Assembly: GCA_949318235.1 (NCBI GenBank) | Contig: OX439131.1 | Span: 1,602,169 to 1,666,168 of the forward strand | Direction of reading: 5' to 3' | DNA from: Ecdyonurus torrentis | Lineage: Eukaryota; Arthropoda; Insecta; Ephemeroptera; Heptageniidae | DNA: 64,000 nucleotides | Shown here: piece after piece, positions 24,880 through 36,239 of the stretch | How the letters are laid out: each line of letters starts with the position of its first letter | Numbering within the stretch: position 1 is the stretch's first letter | Position numbers and translations under genes: made by a program | The notes under the pieces: generated by a model | Told to the model about the DNA's origin: nothing | The model's input: only the letters and a program-made list of their open reading frames with translations | Databases searched by the model: none

Positions 24880-25155
24880 TGGCGAGTGATGTTTCGAGTT
24901 TCGAGGTTGCCGAGCGCCGAGCTTCTGGCGCTGGTTGTTTTTGATCTACTGAAAGCTGAAAGCTGAAAGTGCAGCGAACATCGAGCTGCTCAGCTCTGGC
25001 TCAGCTAACAATCTCAACACTCGCTCAGTCGGACTGTATAACGACAAGCGATTGCGTTACTACAATTTGTGTGTGATAATCTGATTTTATTCTTGGCAGC
25101 TGTATTAAAGACAGCTGCTATTTTAGGAATTATTCAATAATATAATATGTGAAAA
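24880..25155 (+). promoter_or_regulatory. Probable 5' UTR/promoter-proximal region of the FEM1-like gene
   Basis: This stretch is clearly richer in G+C than its surroundings, with CG-containing words such as GCCGAGCGCCGAGC near 24911 and a short tandem GCTGAAA repeat near 24950. A good acceptor-like sequence (TTTTATTCTTGGCAG, ending at about 25099) lies 57 bases before the ATG. The 5' UTR may therefore be a single exon or may start at 25100 after an upstream leader intron. No convincing TATA box is seen. A transcription start cannot be fixed from sequence alone. Confidence 0.5.
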
Positions 25156-25215
25156 ATGGATTTCAAGAACGTCGTTTATACCGCAGCCCGTGATGGGAAA
25201 CTGCGCCGTTTAAAG
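25156..25215 (+). CDS. FEM1 family protein (FEM1A/C type), first coding exon only
   Basis: The exon encodes MDFKNVVYTAARDGKLRRLK. From memory of the family, human FEM1C begins MDLKTAVFNAARDGKL, so the N-terminal ankyrin-like helix aligns almost residue for residue. FEM1 proteins are about 600-650 residues long: ankyrin repeats that read C-terminal degrons, then a region that binds Cullin2-ElonginB/C as a ubiquitin-ligase receptor. The ATG at 25156 is preceded in frame by TGA at 25150-25152, so it is the first possible start. After codon 20 (AAG) the sequence runs into GTAAAA at 25216, a phase-0 splice donor followed by an A-tract. Only about 3% of the protein is here. I searched the + strand to the window end for ankyrin-like continuation and found none, so the next exon is probably outside, implying an intron of more than 38 kb, or it is too short to spot by eye. 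The family call is confident; the paralogue (A or C) is not. Confidence 0.8.
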
Positions 25216-25230
25216 GTAAAAAAAAAAAAA
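25216..25230 (+). other. Splice donor of FEM1-like exon 1 with adjoining A-tract
   Basis: AAAG|GTAAAA fits the metazoan donor consensus and is followed directly by about 15 A. The A-tract may vary in length between individuals. Confidence 0.6.
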
Positions 25231-26084
25231 AAAGCAAAAACAGAATAACACAGAGAGTTATGGTATACATACAAACACATACACATACATACAGTTCCAG
25301 TAACACCCACTGTGTATGTTTAAATCGCAACATCATATTGTTTTCTATCATTATGCTTTATCCCCATTAATATGTAAAACTGACGTTATATGCATAATGT
25401 TACATAGGTACAGTATTATGCATGTATGCATATCATAGTAAAAAAGATGCATTATAATAATATGTATATTATGTTTCGACATAAACAATAATATTTATTA
25501 TGTTTGCAAGAGCACAGACAAGGAAGATGAAACCCCCACAATGCATGTTCACTTCCCAATGTTTAATTTTTAAATCGCTATACATAGTTTATTTTTAGCC
25601 TATGTTTATTAGAGCATTTATAGGGCTATATAATATATTTGCTATATTTTTATTCAGTAAAAAAATATAAAGCGGAATTAATCGATATGAAAAGACGGTA
25701 TCAGAGTCGAATAATCTAAATTCAATTTTATGCACCACTCGATCACATTTCGGAGATAAAAACATTAATTAAAGAAATTATAAAGCACAGAAAGTAAGTA
25801 TTTCAAGATAATAATTCGTATTATTTGTTATTTCTGTTATACATACAAACAGCTGGTCTATATTTATATTGATTTTTACTCGTCTTGTATAAATAAAATA
25901 AATAAATAAATAAATAAATAATCGTCTTTATTCAAAAAAATGCAAGGAAAAACAATGTATGATGATCATGCTATCTTCCTATATTGACTCAATTATATCT
26001 GGGGGACATGCTAAATAAATATTATAAAAGATTTCCGTTAATATTAAAAAAAAAAAAAAAAAAAAGTTTGTAAATTGTGATTGC
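25231..26084 (+). other. Start of presumed FEM1 intron, no exon seen
   Basis: AT-rich with an AAAT run at 25887-25920. No ankyrin-like reading frame. Confidence 0.4.
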
Positions 26085-26405
26085 TTACAAATATGTATAT
26101 TTGATTCATATCAAATTTGACGCCATCTGTGAGCACTAAATAACATGTGTGCCTCGATGTATGGGAAAATGAAACATTTTGCCAGTTTAAAAATACTTTG
26201 CAATATTTGTGAGAGCATTGGTGTTGTTGATAGGTTTGAATTATAGGTATTCGAAAAAGAAGATGAAGAAAAAAAAAAAAAAAAAAACTATTCCCCATAG
26301 AAAATAAAATAAACATCGTTTTTTTCTATGCCGAGCAATGTTATTCATTGCTCCAGTATGGCGTCGAAGCGTATTCAGTATGACGTCATGCGCATACACC
26401 CTATA
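26085..26405 (-). mobile_element. Family B MITE, reverse orientation
   Basis: The reverse complement begins TATAGGGTGTATGCGCATGA at 26405 and follows family B through CATTGCTCGGCATAG and AAACTGGCAAAATGTTTCAT. The far end is diverged. An A-tract (about 26266-26287) has expanded inside it. TGACGTCA is at 26381-26388. Confidence 0.7.
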
Positions 26406-26724
26406 GTCGAACTTGCAGTACCGTACAGTTCCTGATTTTTACATAAACAAAAGGTGCGATGTCAATGTTCTATATCAACATGGGGTTTTAATGAACCAAA
26501 TATTAAAATACAGTAAAATTAGAAGTAAACATGTGATAGTTTGCTTCAATAATTGATCTTGTTTTATAATAATCCAGCAAACACACGGATAATAATGGTT
26601 TAGACAGCAATGTACAATGTCCTGGTTAATTTTACCGTGGTGTCTTATGGCAGTACAACATATTCATATGGAGACTGTAAGTAATTAACGTAAAGCTACA
26701 TTTACGTATTGTATAGTACCATGC

Positions 26725-26972
26725 TATTGGCATTGGACAATATAGGGGAACATTTTATATCAGAGTGAGTGTACTTGTATTCATAAAGTAGAAATGTCGA
26801 ATAAATATAAATAATTAAATGGTTTTATAAATAAATAACTATAATAAATAGTTATTGGCATTGGACAATATAGGGGAACATTTTATATCAGAGTGAGTGT
26901 ACTTGTATTGATAAAGTAGAAATGTTGAATAAATATAAATAATTAAATGGTTATATAAATAAATAACTGAAT
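26725..26972 (+). repeat. 128-bp tandem duplication
   Basis: TATTGGCATTGGACAATATA starts at 26725 and 26853. The copies agree apart from a few substitutions (ATTCATAAAG against ATTGATAAAG, and GTCGAA against GTTGAA). Confidence 0.85.
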
Positions 26973-27630
26973 GAGTGAATGAATAAATACTGTAATAAAA
27001 ATATCAATATATTTATTGGTCAAGTATACTTGTGTTTTATACATAGAACTATAAGTACTTTCAATGGTTACTTATATGTCACGTGCGGTCATCTGTATTT
27101 TTTCATGTTCATCTTATTGTCATTAGTTCAATTAAAAGCCAAAACAAAAGTATTAATAAGATGCTCGTGTTGCCATATACACACACACACATACATATTA
27201 TATAGCACACTTCATAGCACAATATATAATACTACCGTAAATACCATATGATATTACCGACCAAAAGTATATACATAGTTATCAAATTATAATACACGAA
27301 ATTTTGTGAGCGATCACAAGTATGAGTTAGTAATTAAATTTAATTAATAATATCAGTGACAAAGAGATTAAAGGTGGGCAAGGATATTGTTATCATTAAG
27401 GAAGGTTGGGACCGTACACCAGCTGACGTGACTCACTCAATTTGTTGTTTAAAATTTGTACCAAACTTGTTTTTACTGCGCATCAACTCAGAGCAGGAAA
27501 AACTATAGAAATAAATTGATACCAAAATATTGAATTATTAAAACTTAGTTCGCATGCTTTGAAATACATCTCATTTTTTTTTTTTTTTTAAATTTATAAT
27601 AATAATGAAAAATGTTTTAAATTGACCCAG

Positions 27631-27888
27631 AATGAGGAAGTTTCCATAAAGTTAAGACCCTGTTTTGAGCACATTTTTAGAAAGAGTATAAATAGTAGAT
27701 TCCATTGGAGTCAATATTTACCTTTATTAATTACATTTCAGCGATTAAATCCCCTCTAAAAAGTGCCTACCACGCCCCCCTAGGAGACCCTTCGTTCGTC
27801 TTTTGTAAATTTTAAACGCGCAAATTTCAAAATGTAACGTTAAAATGTGCTCAAAACAGGGTCTTAACTTTATGGAAACTTCCTCATT
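27631..27888. mobile_element. MITE with perfect 47-bp terminal inverted repeats
   Basis: 27631-27677 (AATGAGGAAGTTTCCATAAA...) is exactly reversed in 27842-27888. The 160-bp interior contains ACGCCCCCCTAGGAGACCC. Identical arms imply a young insertion. The target duplication is not obvious. Confidence 0.75.
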
Positions 27889-28029
27889 GGCACACACAAT
27901 TTAAATAATTGACAATCTTAATTATTTCACTACGCACACACAGACGTTCGTCTTAAAATTTTAACAGTCAAGAAGAAATACATATCATATTATTTATAAT
28001 AGCCCAATTTCAGAAACATTTCTTGATCA

Positions 28030-28170
28030 TATTATGTTAACAAAATTTATTCTATACTGCATAATAACTTTGTCAAAGGTAACATTATAGCATAATTATT
28101 TGTGCTGTTTCATGCTGGAAAATTTATGCTATAATGTCATAAATTACTTAATTTATTCTTTCCGTATTGT
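28030..28170 (+). mobile_element. Family A MITE, degenerate
   Basis: The right half is clear (TTTATGCTATAATGTCATAA and ATTTATTCTTTCCG). The left end is eroded. Confidence 0.5.
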
Positions 28171-28698
28171 AAGTAATTACTGTATGTTCATTAACTTTTC
28201 ATTTACTGCTGATATAACGCGCTGTGATTCCTGTTCCTTGTAAATATATAAATAATAATCAAAGTGATTATCGTGCTTATTATAGTGACTGATCGTTTGT
28301 AGTAATTTTCGATCAGTTAGGTATTTGTTTACAACTAGGAAATAATGGAATTTTTATGAACATTAAAATCAATTCATTTTTATTCGTTGGTGCACTATTA
28401 AAAAAAAAAAAAAAAAAGGTTGGTTTCTTATACAATGAAATGCGTGGTGTTTTGAAATGATTTATACCGGTATTTTATGCTTAAAAAATAGCAACAAACT
28501 GCTCTGCAAGTTCACTGAAAGTCTATTTTAATTAGATTAATTAAATTACAGTAATTTCAAACCACATGTCATATACGGATCGTATTTCTCACTTTTCAAA
28601 AGTTGACCACCTACTTTGTATAATGTCATTTGAAAGTCATTTGCAACGTCTTTCTTTATAACTAGGATAAATATTTATGAACCTGTGATCACAGCACA

Positions 28699-29977
28699 CA
28701 CGGAAAAAAATTGTTACCAACTAGAGTTAATTGATCTTAACTCAGTGAACGCATTATTGATATTCTGATATTTAATTAGCAAAAATTTAGCAGGTTTCTT
28801 CTTTGACGATATTAATTATAAGCGATGAAAGAAAGTAGTTAATTTTTACTATCTAATTTATTGTTTTTAATCTTGCAAGTCTTGTTTGTAAATTTTAATC
28901 AACATATTTGTTTATTTTAATTTTAAAAAGTTTTACCAACTATCCTTCATTAAAAATTACTAACATGTTTATCAAAATATTTTTTAAGAAAACATGTTAA
29001 TAGAATTCAGTTAACATTTTAGTAACATCATTAAAAGACCGTTAAAAATAACCGTCACTTTCTTGCACTCCTCTTTTTATCAGTTTTTGTGAAACAGTGA
29101 TACAGTAAACTTGTGCTCCTCAAAATCATCTATAAACATCAAAAAAACAATAAGAAGATGGACTGACTTTAAAATATATTACTGACACTAAGGTAAGCTA
29201 CATAGAAATATGTTATTCTGAAAGCATGCTTGGAAATTATTGTTTCAAATGAAATTCCATTGTTTGCATAGAGCAGTTATTATGTAACTCATCACTCATT
29301 GCATTTCATTATTTGCTTACAGAGCTGGCCTAAAACTCTCCCCCGCCACCCGCAACAGTTTGGATATTTGTGGATTTACAATCTTCTTATCACTGCAAGA
29401 CCAGAGTGTGCTTCTTGATGGACCATTTCTACAGTTCGATATCACTGAGATGCTGGAGCTGCTAAGTGACAAAACAAGTGCTATCCACTCATCATGTGTA
29501 CCCATGACTGACAAAAACTGAAAGTGAAAATCAAACCCCTGCCCCCAACCTGCAATACAGTGTAGTTATCATGAGAGATTAATAAATTAAGTAATTAAAG
29601 TGAAATATTTGTGTATTATTTAATTTACCTTGTTTATATAATAAAAAAAGAAATCAATTTATAAATATCCGACTATATTTATAATAAATAATATAAGTTG
29701 ATAAAATATAACAACCTTGTCATTAATAGTAAATAGCATAGATAGTAAAAAGTTAATAATTTAGCATAGTAAAACTGATTAACTTGAGTTAGCTACAATT
29801 TTATAAAAAACAAAGTTGGTAAAATTTACTAACTTGTCAATTACATACTATCACTCTGTTGTTGATTGAGTTAACTAACTTTTGTTAGTTAAATTTACTA
29901 AGAAAGATCGCTAAGTACTTTTCAACTAAAAATTTTAGTAACATACAGCTAACTGTTAGTAGAAATTTTTTTCCGTG
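28699..29977. mobile_element. Family N: 1.28-kb element with CACGGAAAAAAATT ends
   Basis: A 14-bp perfect inverted terminus, with weaker similarity continuing inward (TTACCAACTA against CTACTAACAG). The perfect palindrome CTGTGATCACAG occurs just outside both ends (28683-28694 and 29996-30007), as a direct or inverted repeat. The ends share CACGGAAA with families A and M. The interior holds a GC-richer exon-like segment with intron and poly(A) signals. Confidence 0.6.
29193..29586 (+). other. Exon-like segment inside family N: 130-bp intron, open terminal exon, poly(A) signal
   Basis: AAG|GTAAGC at 29192/29193 is a strong donor and TTTGCTTACAG at 29322 a strong acceptor. The following 198 bases (29324-29521) stay open for 65 residues in one frame, starting AGLKLSPATRNSLDICGFTI and closing with TGA. 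AATAAA follows at 29581-29586. The G+C is visibly higher than that of the neighbourhood. However, in the spliced frame the upstream exon meets TAA (about 29170) without an ATG, and another 32-codon frame is also open, so coding is unproven. No family is recognised. It may be a captured host exon or a non-coding spliced transcript. Confidence 0.35.
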
Positions 29978-30019
29978 CAGTATAGAGATACTGTGCTGTG
30001 ATCACAGACACAGAGCAGA

Positions 30020-30021
<2 letters not shown>

Positions 30022-30054
<33 letters not shown>
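30022..30054 (+). repeat. (GA)n microsatellite
   Basis: About 33 bases, starting just beyond the right end of the family N element. Confidence 0.9.
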
Positions 30055-30057
<3 letters not shown>

Positions 30058-31362
30058 AATTGAAAGGCTTTATGGCAATAAAGGTTTCAAAATTCCTAAT
30101 TCAAATTTAAATTTGTACATTTTAGCGCTCATATTTCGCTCCCTATATAAAGTCAGGGCACATAAATTTTCATTATCGTTCACAAATATTGCTCATTTTA
30201 ATTGGTAGTTCTTGGTTAAAGAATCGATTATTTAACCATAATCGAACATTGGTAACATCTCTCGCATGAGATCAAAATTTTCTGACTTCTATATATAGGC
30301 TTCTTTTCCACTCATGGATTTGAAGCTTACGCTTCGATGCCATACTTAAGTAGTAAATAACAAGGGGAAAAATCGTCATCTAAAAAAATTAAAACCAATT
30401 ATTCTAAATTGTTAATATATTGCTTACGATACTTTAGTTTTGTCTTGTAAGTTATATAGTGCGATGTTTTAGCAATGGTATGATTTATGACGCAACCTAT
30501 ACTAAATAAAATATGCATAAAAAGTAGGTAGTGTATAATTTACCCAAAAGTTGTTAAAAAAAATCTTAAATTTGCATAAGTGTACGTGTTCGCATACATT
30601 TAATAAATTTCATTCAATTTCATTAATTTTTATTATTTAGCAATTTTTTATTTTAAAATACGCACATTTTGATTTTATGAAACGATACAATACAATTTAT
30701 TATCTTTTTTTTTTTTTTTTTTTTTTTTTTTGCAGTGAAATAACGTGGGTTTTACCACAGTATAAAAATACATAAAATTAAATATATGGTTTTACTTTTG
30801 GTTGTTGTACTTGTTGTGATGTGATAACAAGTTGTTGAAAGTGATAATGTGCGCTGATTTGAAGGGCAGTTTGATTTGAGTGGATTAAAATGAAGCTCAT
30901 ACTCGGTGTAATGAGGGACACTTCACTATAAATAATAATAACAAACGGCCTCATAAAACGTCATGCATGGGTTCACCCTCACGTTCATGGGTTATCATTT
31001 CTGCAATAATAATGTAGCTAGGAAGTGAAATATAAAATAAAGTACAGAGAGTCTTTCTATATTGTTTCAATTAAATATAAGGGGGGGGGGGGGTCTTTAA
31101 TTTAAATGATGTTGCATTTAAAGTTGTTGTTGTTAATATTTTATAAGATTAAATACGGTAGTTTTAATAGTTTTTTTTATAAAGTTTTCCATCAGCGAAA
31201 TGACTATGCTAATCAAGGAATGAAAAAAATGCTCCAGAAGAGGTAATTAGATATTTTTTTTACTAAATATTAAATTCATTAAAATTTATGCATTTTTGTT
31301 GTGTTCCAATTTTCTAAATTTCTAAAAATAATCAAATCGTTAAATATACATACAAGTATACT

Positions 31363-31373
31363 TAATAAATAAG

Positions 31374-31424
<51 letters not shown>

Positions 31425-31426
31425 AT
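31363..31426 (+). repeat. (AAAT)n microsatellite
   Basis: About 15 AAAT units. Similar shorter AAAT/ATTT runs lie at 25887-25920, 36699-36830 and 39845-39930. Confidence 0.9.
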
Positions 31427-31611
31427 GTATACTATAAGAAGATATTATGATGATGGATAACTACAATAGATAAAAAAAAAAAAAAAAAAAAAAAGAACGT
31501 ACAGTAATTTTACTTTTTCATTACACAAACATTAAAATCTGCAATATCATAACAATATCTCGCGTGTGGAGCTGCTACTAGTTACTGAAGTAACAAAATA
31601 AGTACAATCGC

Positions 31612-31789
31612 ACAAAAATAAGTACGTAATAATTATATGCTAGCTCATTTTCAGCATAATTTGTTCAATATAACATAATCTATTCTATACTTCATAATAC
31701 ACAAAGCATAAATAATATGTTATTCTAATTTAGCATCATTTATGCTATAATCACGTATAGAGCATAAATTATGTAATTTATTCTTTCCG
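31612..31789 (+). mobile_element. Family A MITE
   Basis: Runs from AAGTACGTAATAATTATATG through CTCATTTTCAGCATAATTTG to AATTTATTCTTTCCG. Confidence 0.65.
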
Positions 31790-32554
31790 AGTAGATTAAC
31801 AAATCTTATTGTATTGTGGATCTTAAAAAAAAAACCAAAAAAAAAAAAAAAAACTTTTTGATAAAAACTCAAAAGTATAGATGAGATCGATGTCTTGATG
31901 TTCACCACCCATACAACTTTAGAGTATTATACTGATGATAACACAATAATGTTCATATATTTAAATGTATCTAGAAGTGTAATTGATTGTATTTTGCATT
32001 GTCAATGTTCTATGTTTGTTATAATTATATTAATTTTATTTCTGCACAAGACCAAGGCTATAGTTGTCCCTATAATTGTTACTATCAACTGACTGACTCA
32101 ATATGTAGATATTCTTATTGGAATAATTTGATTAAGTGTAAATTTATGTAAGAAAGCGCGCGAGTTGAAAATATATTTGCAACAAAATAACATACTGTAT
32201 ACTGTATACCTATATAGGCAATGTGCAAAGAATGCTGCAGTCACATACATATGTTTTACATAATTCAGATTATGTAATTAATATCATGACGCATACAGGA
32301 CAGGTGTATGTTTTTAATTAAACTTTTCGTCAGGGTTCAGAAATATTATTATTAACCATAGCATTAATTAATTAACATTATTACTTAATTTTATAATGAA
32401 GTGTATTCATTATATACAAATATATAATTTTTGTTTTCACTATTTAAACTCCATGCATATTTTTGTCAATAAGAATGCCTCTGATGATAATTTGGAATGA
32501 TGCTAATGACATTATCACTTACCTATAGAGGCCACGGAAAATTTGATCATTTAA
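31790..32554. other. No gene seen
   Basis: AT-rich, no inverted ends or exon signals recognised. Confidence 0.45.
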
Positions 32555-32748
32555 AGCAATGGACCAGATAAGAGAGAAAAACATAAGCATTTATATCACA
32601 AGACATTTGATGGGATTTACATGAATAACATTAGTTTGTCTCAAAACCCAACAGTAGCTCCGTACTATAGTGATCAGAAAATTCGATTTATGCAACCCGC
32701 ACCACATTTTCGTACTAATTTTTGCATGTTTCTGACGTCATAAACATG
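32555..32748 (-). mobile_element. Family C core, partial, reverse orientation
   Basis: It matches the reverse complement of the 4145-4486 core from AACACTTGATGGGATTTACA-like sequence through GCAACCCGCACCACATTTTC to TTTCTGACGTCATAAACATG. It stops abruptly at the CRE-like site, so about 40% of the core is missing. Confidence 0.65.
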
Positions 32749-32958
32749 GCTTAAAGAAGAAACTGTATATAGCGTTAACTTTGTTTTACATCAAAGTTTT
32801 ATAGCTCCATTGCTAAGTCACTATTTTACATAATATAAATCATAAAAGCAGTACAGACGTTGAACTACAAAATATTATATTGTACAAGGGAATAATTATG
32901 TTTTACAGCAAAGTAAAGCATTAGACTTTCATTTATACGAAATATTATACCTAACAAG

Positions 32959-33065
32959 TGTACACTCCCCCTGGATAAATTTGACCGGTCGCGTTAAAGT
33001 TTCCCCATTTTTTTAACATTTGGAGACATGAACGCTTCAGTCATATTTATTGTGGAGGAGTGTAC
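32959..33065. mobile_element. Family L palindromic MITE
   Basis: GTGTACACTCCCCCTGGATA at the left is matched in reverse by TTTATTGTGGAGGAGTGTAC at the right. Centre words are GCGTTAAAGTTTCCCCA and ACATTTGGAGACATGAACGC, shared with the 52.9 kb copy. Confidence 0.7.
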
Positions 33066-33264
33066 AATTAACGTGATCATATACTGTACTGAGCAGTCCT
33101 TGTAGCTGTAATAACACATTGTATGTACATATATCACGGGTACGTGCAATAATAATAATAAAAATAAACAACTCAAAATTTCCTTCCTTCCGCCTCTCGG
33201 TACACAGTACATACATTACAGACCACAAGGCCGGGGTAGTTATTACTTATTACCATTAAAAAAA

Positions 33265-33350
33265 AGTGCACATGATTATAATAATATATTTTAACATCTC
33301 AATCTCGCGCGTGTTTCTCTCCTAAGAATAACATTGAGAGTATACAGCAC
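33265..33350. mobile_element. Family O partial copy
   Basis: GTGCACATGATTATAATAAT and TTTCTCTCCTAAGAATAACA match the left two thirds of family O. Confidence 0.5.
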
Positions 33351-33440
33351 AAGTTTTATTAAAGTTATAATTATAATGAGCATAATTATGTTCATGCGAT
33401 AAAAAAAAACTAATTAATATTTACGTACTATAATTAGATT

Positions 33441-33450
<10 letters not shown>

Positions 33451-33488
<38 letters not shown>
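33451..33488 (+). repeat. Poly-A tract (38)
   Basis: Uninterrupted A run before the fold-back element at 33493. Confidence 0.9.
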
Positions 33489-33490
<2 letters not shown>

Positions 33491-33492
33491 GG

Positions 33493-33775
33493 AAATGTAT
33501 TTCGATGTTGCAGTGGAAAATATGTGTATCTCATTTTATTTTATAACGTAAAGCAAAATGTGTATCTTGTTTTTTTATCACTTGAAGCGATACAGTATGT
33601 GTTATGTTGTTGTTTTTGGTCTCTGCAAGCCAAATGTGTAACTCGGAGCGGCATCTACATTATGTTCAGAAACGAGTTTCACATTTTGTTTCATGTGAAA
33701 AACGAGATACACATTTTGCTTGTGATAAAAAACGAGATACACATAATATTTCCCGCTCCAACATCGATATTTGTT
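33493..33775. repeat. Fold-back element with internal tandem units
   Basis: TTCGATGTTGCAGTGG at the left pairs with CCCGCTCCAACATCGA at the right. ATGTGTATCTCATTTT and AAAATGTGTATCTTG at the left pair with two AACGAGATACACATTTTGCT-type units at the right (period about 36). An A38 tract precedes it. Confidence 0.5.
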
Positions 33776-33837
33776 GTATACATATATTCATACAATTTAG
33801 TATCACTATCATCCGTATATCTTACTATGATAAATAC

Positions 33838-33866
33838 CACGTGACGTCACAGTCACGTGACAGCTG
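33838..33866. promoter_or_regulatory. Clustered E-box / CRE / E-box sites
   Basis: Three palindromes overlap in 29 bases: CACGTG (33838), TGACGTCA (33842-33849) and GTCACGTGAC (33852-33861), followed by CAGCTG. CACGTG is the core for USF/MYC-type bHLH factors and TGACGTCA for CREB/ATF. ATGCACCGTGTAAG|GTAAAG at 33897-33910 downstream could be a tiny first coding exon with a donor, though this is speculative. Confidence 0.45.
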
Positions 33867-33910
33867 TACGTCACGACTACAACCACATAAACAAACATGC
33901 ACCGTGTAAG

Positions 33911-35395
33911 GTAAAGTAGAAATCAAAACAAAACATATTTAAACATCTTGGTAATTAAAATTAACTTACGTATTATTTTGACGTTTGAATTGATGACGTT
34001 ATAACACGTCTTGGGAACCAGGAATTGTGTATAATGCTCAAATTAAAAAATAAATTTTGATAACGATGCCCTTGTGTGTGATTGAGGAAGGAAGGAAGTG
34101 TTGCGCCGTGACGTGCCACTTGTTTAATCACAACAACACTTGCATTGCGTGAGTGACTTGATAGGAAATGCACTTTCTGCTTTTGTATGCAATACACGTA
34201 CGTACCTTATAATATGTATGTAGGTATATAATTACATATTGTGCAGTCTTTAATGTAAAATCATCTGTCTTAATGTTTACATTATATACGCGCTATGATA
34301 TTTATGCTGTCATGTCAATCATATAGGTATATAGCGCGGAATTAAAAATAAATAATAAGAATTAGCGAACGGGAAAAAATAAATATGTAATAATTATGCT
34401 AACTGATTTCCAGCACAAGTTGTTCAATACAGCATAATCCAAGCTATACTTCATAATAAATATGTGTTATAGCATAAATATTATGTTGTATGGCATAAAT
34501 ATTTTTGTTGTTCTAATTTAGAATCATTTATGCTATAATGACATAAATGTAGTATAAATTACATAATTTTTATTCTTTCCGCGTGAATAAATAATAATTA
34601 CATGTATAAATTTAGGTGAGTTTAATAAATTAAACAAACAAACAAACATGTGGCCCACTAATTTTCTATATACGTGAAGTAGAGTCAAACAGCAAAAGTA
34701 AATTTTAACTACGAAAGAAATTGAATCTCCTTTGTATCTTGTAACGTACAGTAACATCCAACAACAAAATATTATGGTGTACAAGCAAATAGCTTTGTAC
34801 TACACTTTTTCACATGTAACGTGTACAGTCTGTTTTATATTACGGGCTCATACACAATACCCTCGGGACCATTGGGGATGGGAGTGAGGTAGTATAAGTA
34901 TAACACTAAAAAAAAAAAAAAAAAAAAAGAAAAAAAGAATTAACGCTGAATTAATTAATGATTATGTAAATTTTTACGTGTTTTAAATCGACGTAAAATA
35001 TAGTGGTTTATGATTGTTTTATCATCGCTAACCTAATGATTACAAATGTAGATCGATCATATTGATCATTGATGGTTTGCTGAAGTCAATGATGATGATA
35101 GACAATGCAGTGAAGCAGTTGACATCACACAAAGTAAAAATAACCGCTCATCTTGTCGCTCACACTAACTAAGAGAAAGAGAGCAAAAAATTTGTGTTTT
35201 AAATATAAATAAATTACTGACGTCAGCAGTTCAGTTGTATATTCAATATTGTGATCGTCCCAATGCTCGTGTACAATGCTATGCTAATCTATGCTATAGT
35301 ATGCTATGCTATTCTATCCTTTGTTATGCTATATGCTTTATTATGCTATGCTATCCTTTGCTACCGTATGCTATATTATACAGTATACTATGCTA
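33911..35395. other. No recognised gene apart from a family A copy
   Basis: A slightly GC-richer stretch at 34060-34150 includes GTTGCGCCGTGACGTGCCAC. A-tract at 34909-34928; TGACGTCA at 35218-35225. Confidence 0.4.
34371..34583 (+). mobile_element. Family A MITE, good full-length copy
   Basis: Starts GGGAAAAAATAAATATGTAA and ends TTTTTATTCTTTCCGCG, so both termini of the family can be read. Internal words are CAGCACAAGTTGTTCAATAC and TTTATGCTATAATGACATAA. Confidence 0.7.
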
Positions 35396-35570
35396 TATCC
35401 TATCCTATCCTATCCTATCCTATCCTATCCTATCCTATCCTATCCTATCCTATCCTATCCTATCCTATCCTATCCTATCCTATCCTATCCTATCCTATCC
35501 TATCCTATCCTATCCTATCCTATCCTATCCTATCCTATCCTATCCTATCCTATCCTATCCTATCCTATCC
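35396..35570 (+). repeat. Pentanucleotide microsatellite (TATCC)35
   Basis: Thirty-five perfect TATCC units. The 110 bases before it are built of imperfect CTATG/CTATCC words (CTATGCTATTCTATCC), which look like the seed from which it expanded. Confidence 0.95.
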
Positions 35571-35916
35571 TAACTATGCCCACGCTATGCTATAGTTGAC
35601 ATAGCTACAAATAAAACACCCAGATCTTCTCAAGCATAGCAGGCACGGATATACAAAACACTCACTATAGAAAATTAGCATATCGGAATATATTTATTGC
35701 TTTATGCTTTGTGAATCGTTAATTTATGCTTGATTTATCTTCTCTGATTCAATGAACTAATTTTATAAATTAGTTCAAAATTTTAAGAAGTATATCACTG
35801 TTAAAGACATTTCTAGTTTAATTTATTATATTATTTCAAAGAGTCCGCATTGAAGTATAGGACCTCGCTTAACTTTGTTCTCTTATTATTATATTTATAA
35901 TCATAATACTGTATAG

Positions 35917-35918
<2 letters not shown>

Positions 35919-35993
<75 letters not shown>
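35919..35993 (+). repeat. (GA)n microsatellite
   Basis: Pure run of about 75 bases. Confidence 0.95.
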
Positions 35994-35995
<2 letters not shown>

Positions 35996-36239
35996 TCCAG
36001 ATCGATAATTCAATTGAACTATAGCTGCTCTCTGCTTTTGGCTTATACTATACTTACTAATACTATACAGTATACACGCAAACCTAAACCCCCGCATTGT
36101 TTTTACTTTATAGTGCGAGAGTTACCGCACGACATACTGCACAATATTGTCCCAGGTTTTCATTTCATTCAATTAAAACACGAATGTCACTAATTTTTTT
36201 CTGTTCTATTGGTTATTATTGTATTATAAATTATTATTG

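Larger units (their letters stand above)
29987..31611. other. No gene seen
   Basis: Simple repeats: T25 near 30707, G12 at 31081-31092, AAAT at 31363-31426, A23 near 31472. Confidence 0.5.

Noticed and set aside
29317..29514. 65-codon minus-strand frame
   Set aside because: Antisense to the exon-like segment with splice and poly(A) signals on +; no independent support.
35235..35599. Three overlapping 97-114 codon frames repeating YPILS
   Set aside because: All three frames are open only because (TATCC)n contains no stop; simple repeat, not protein.
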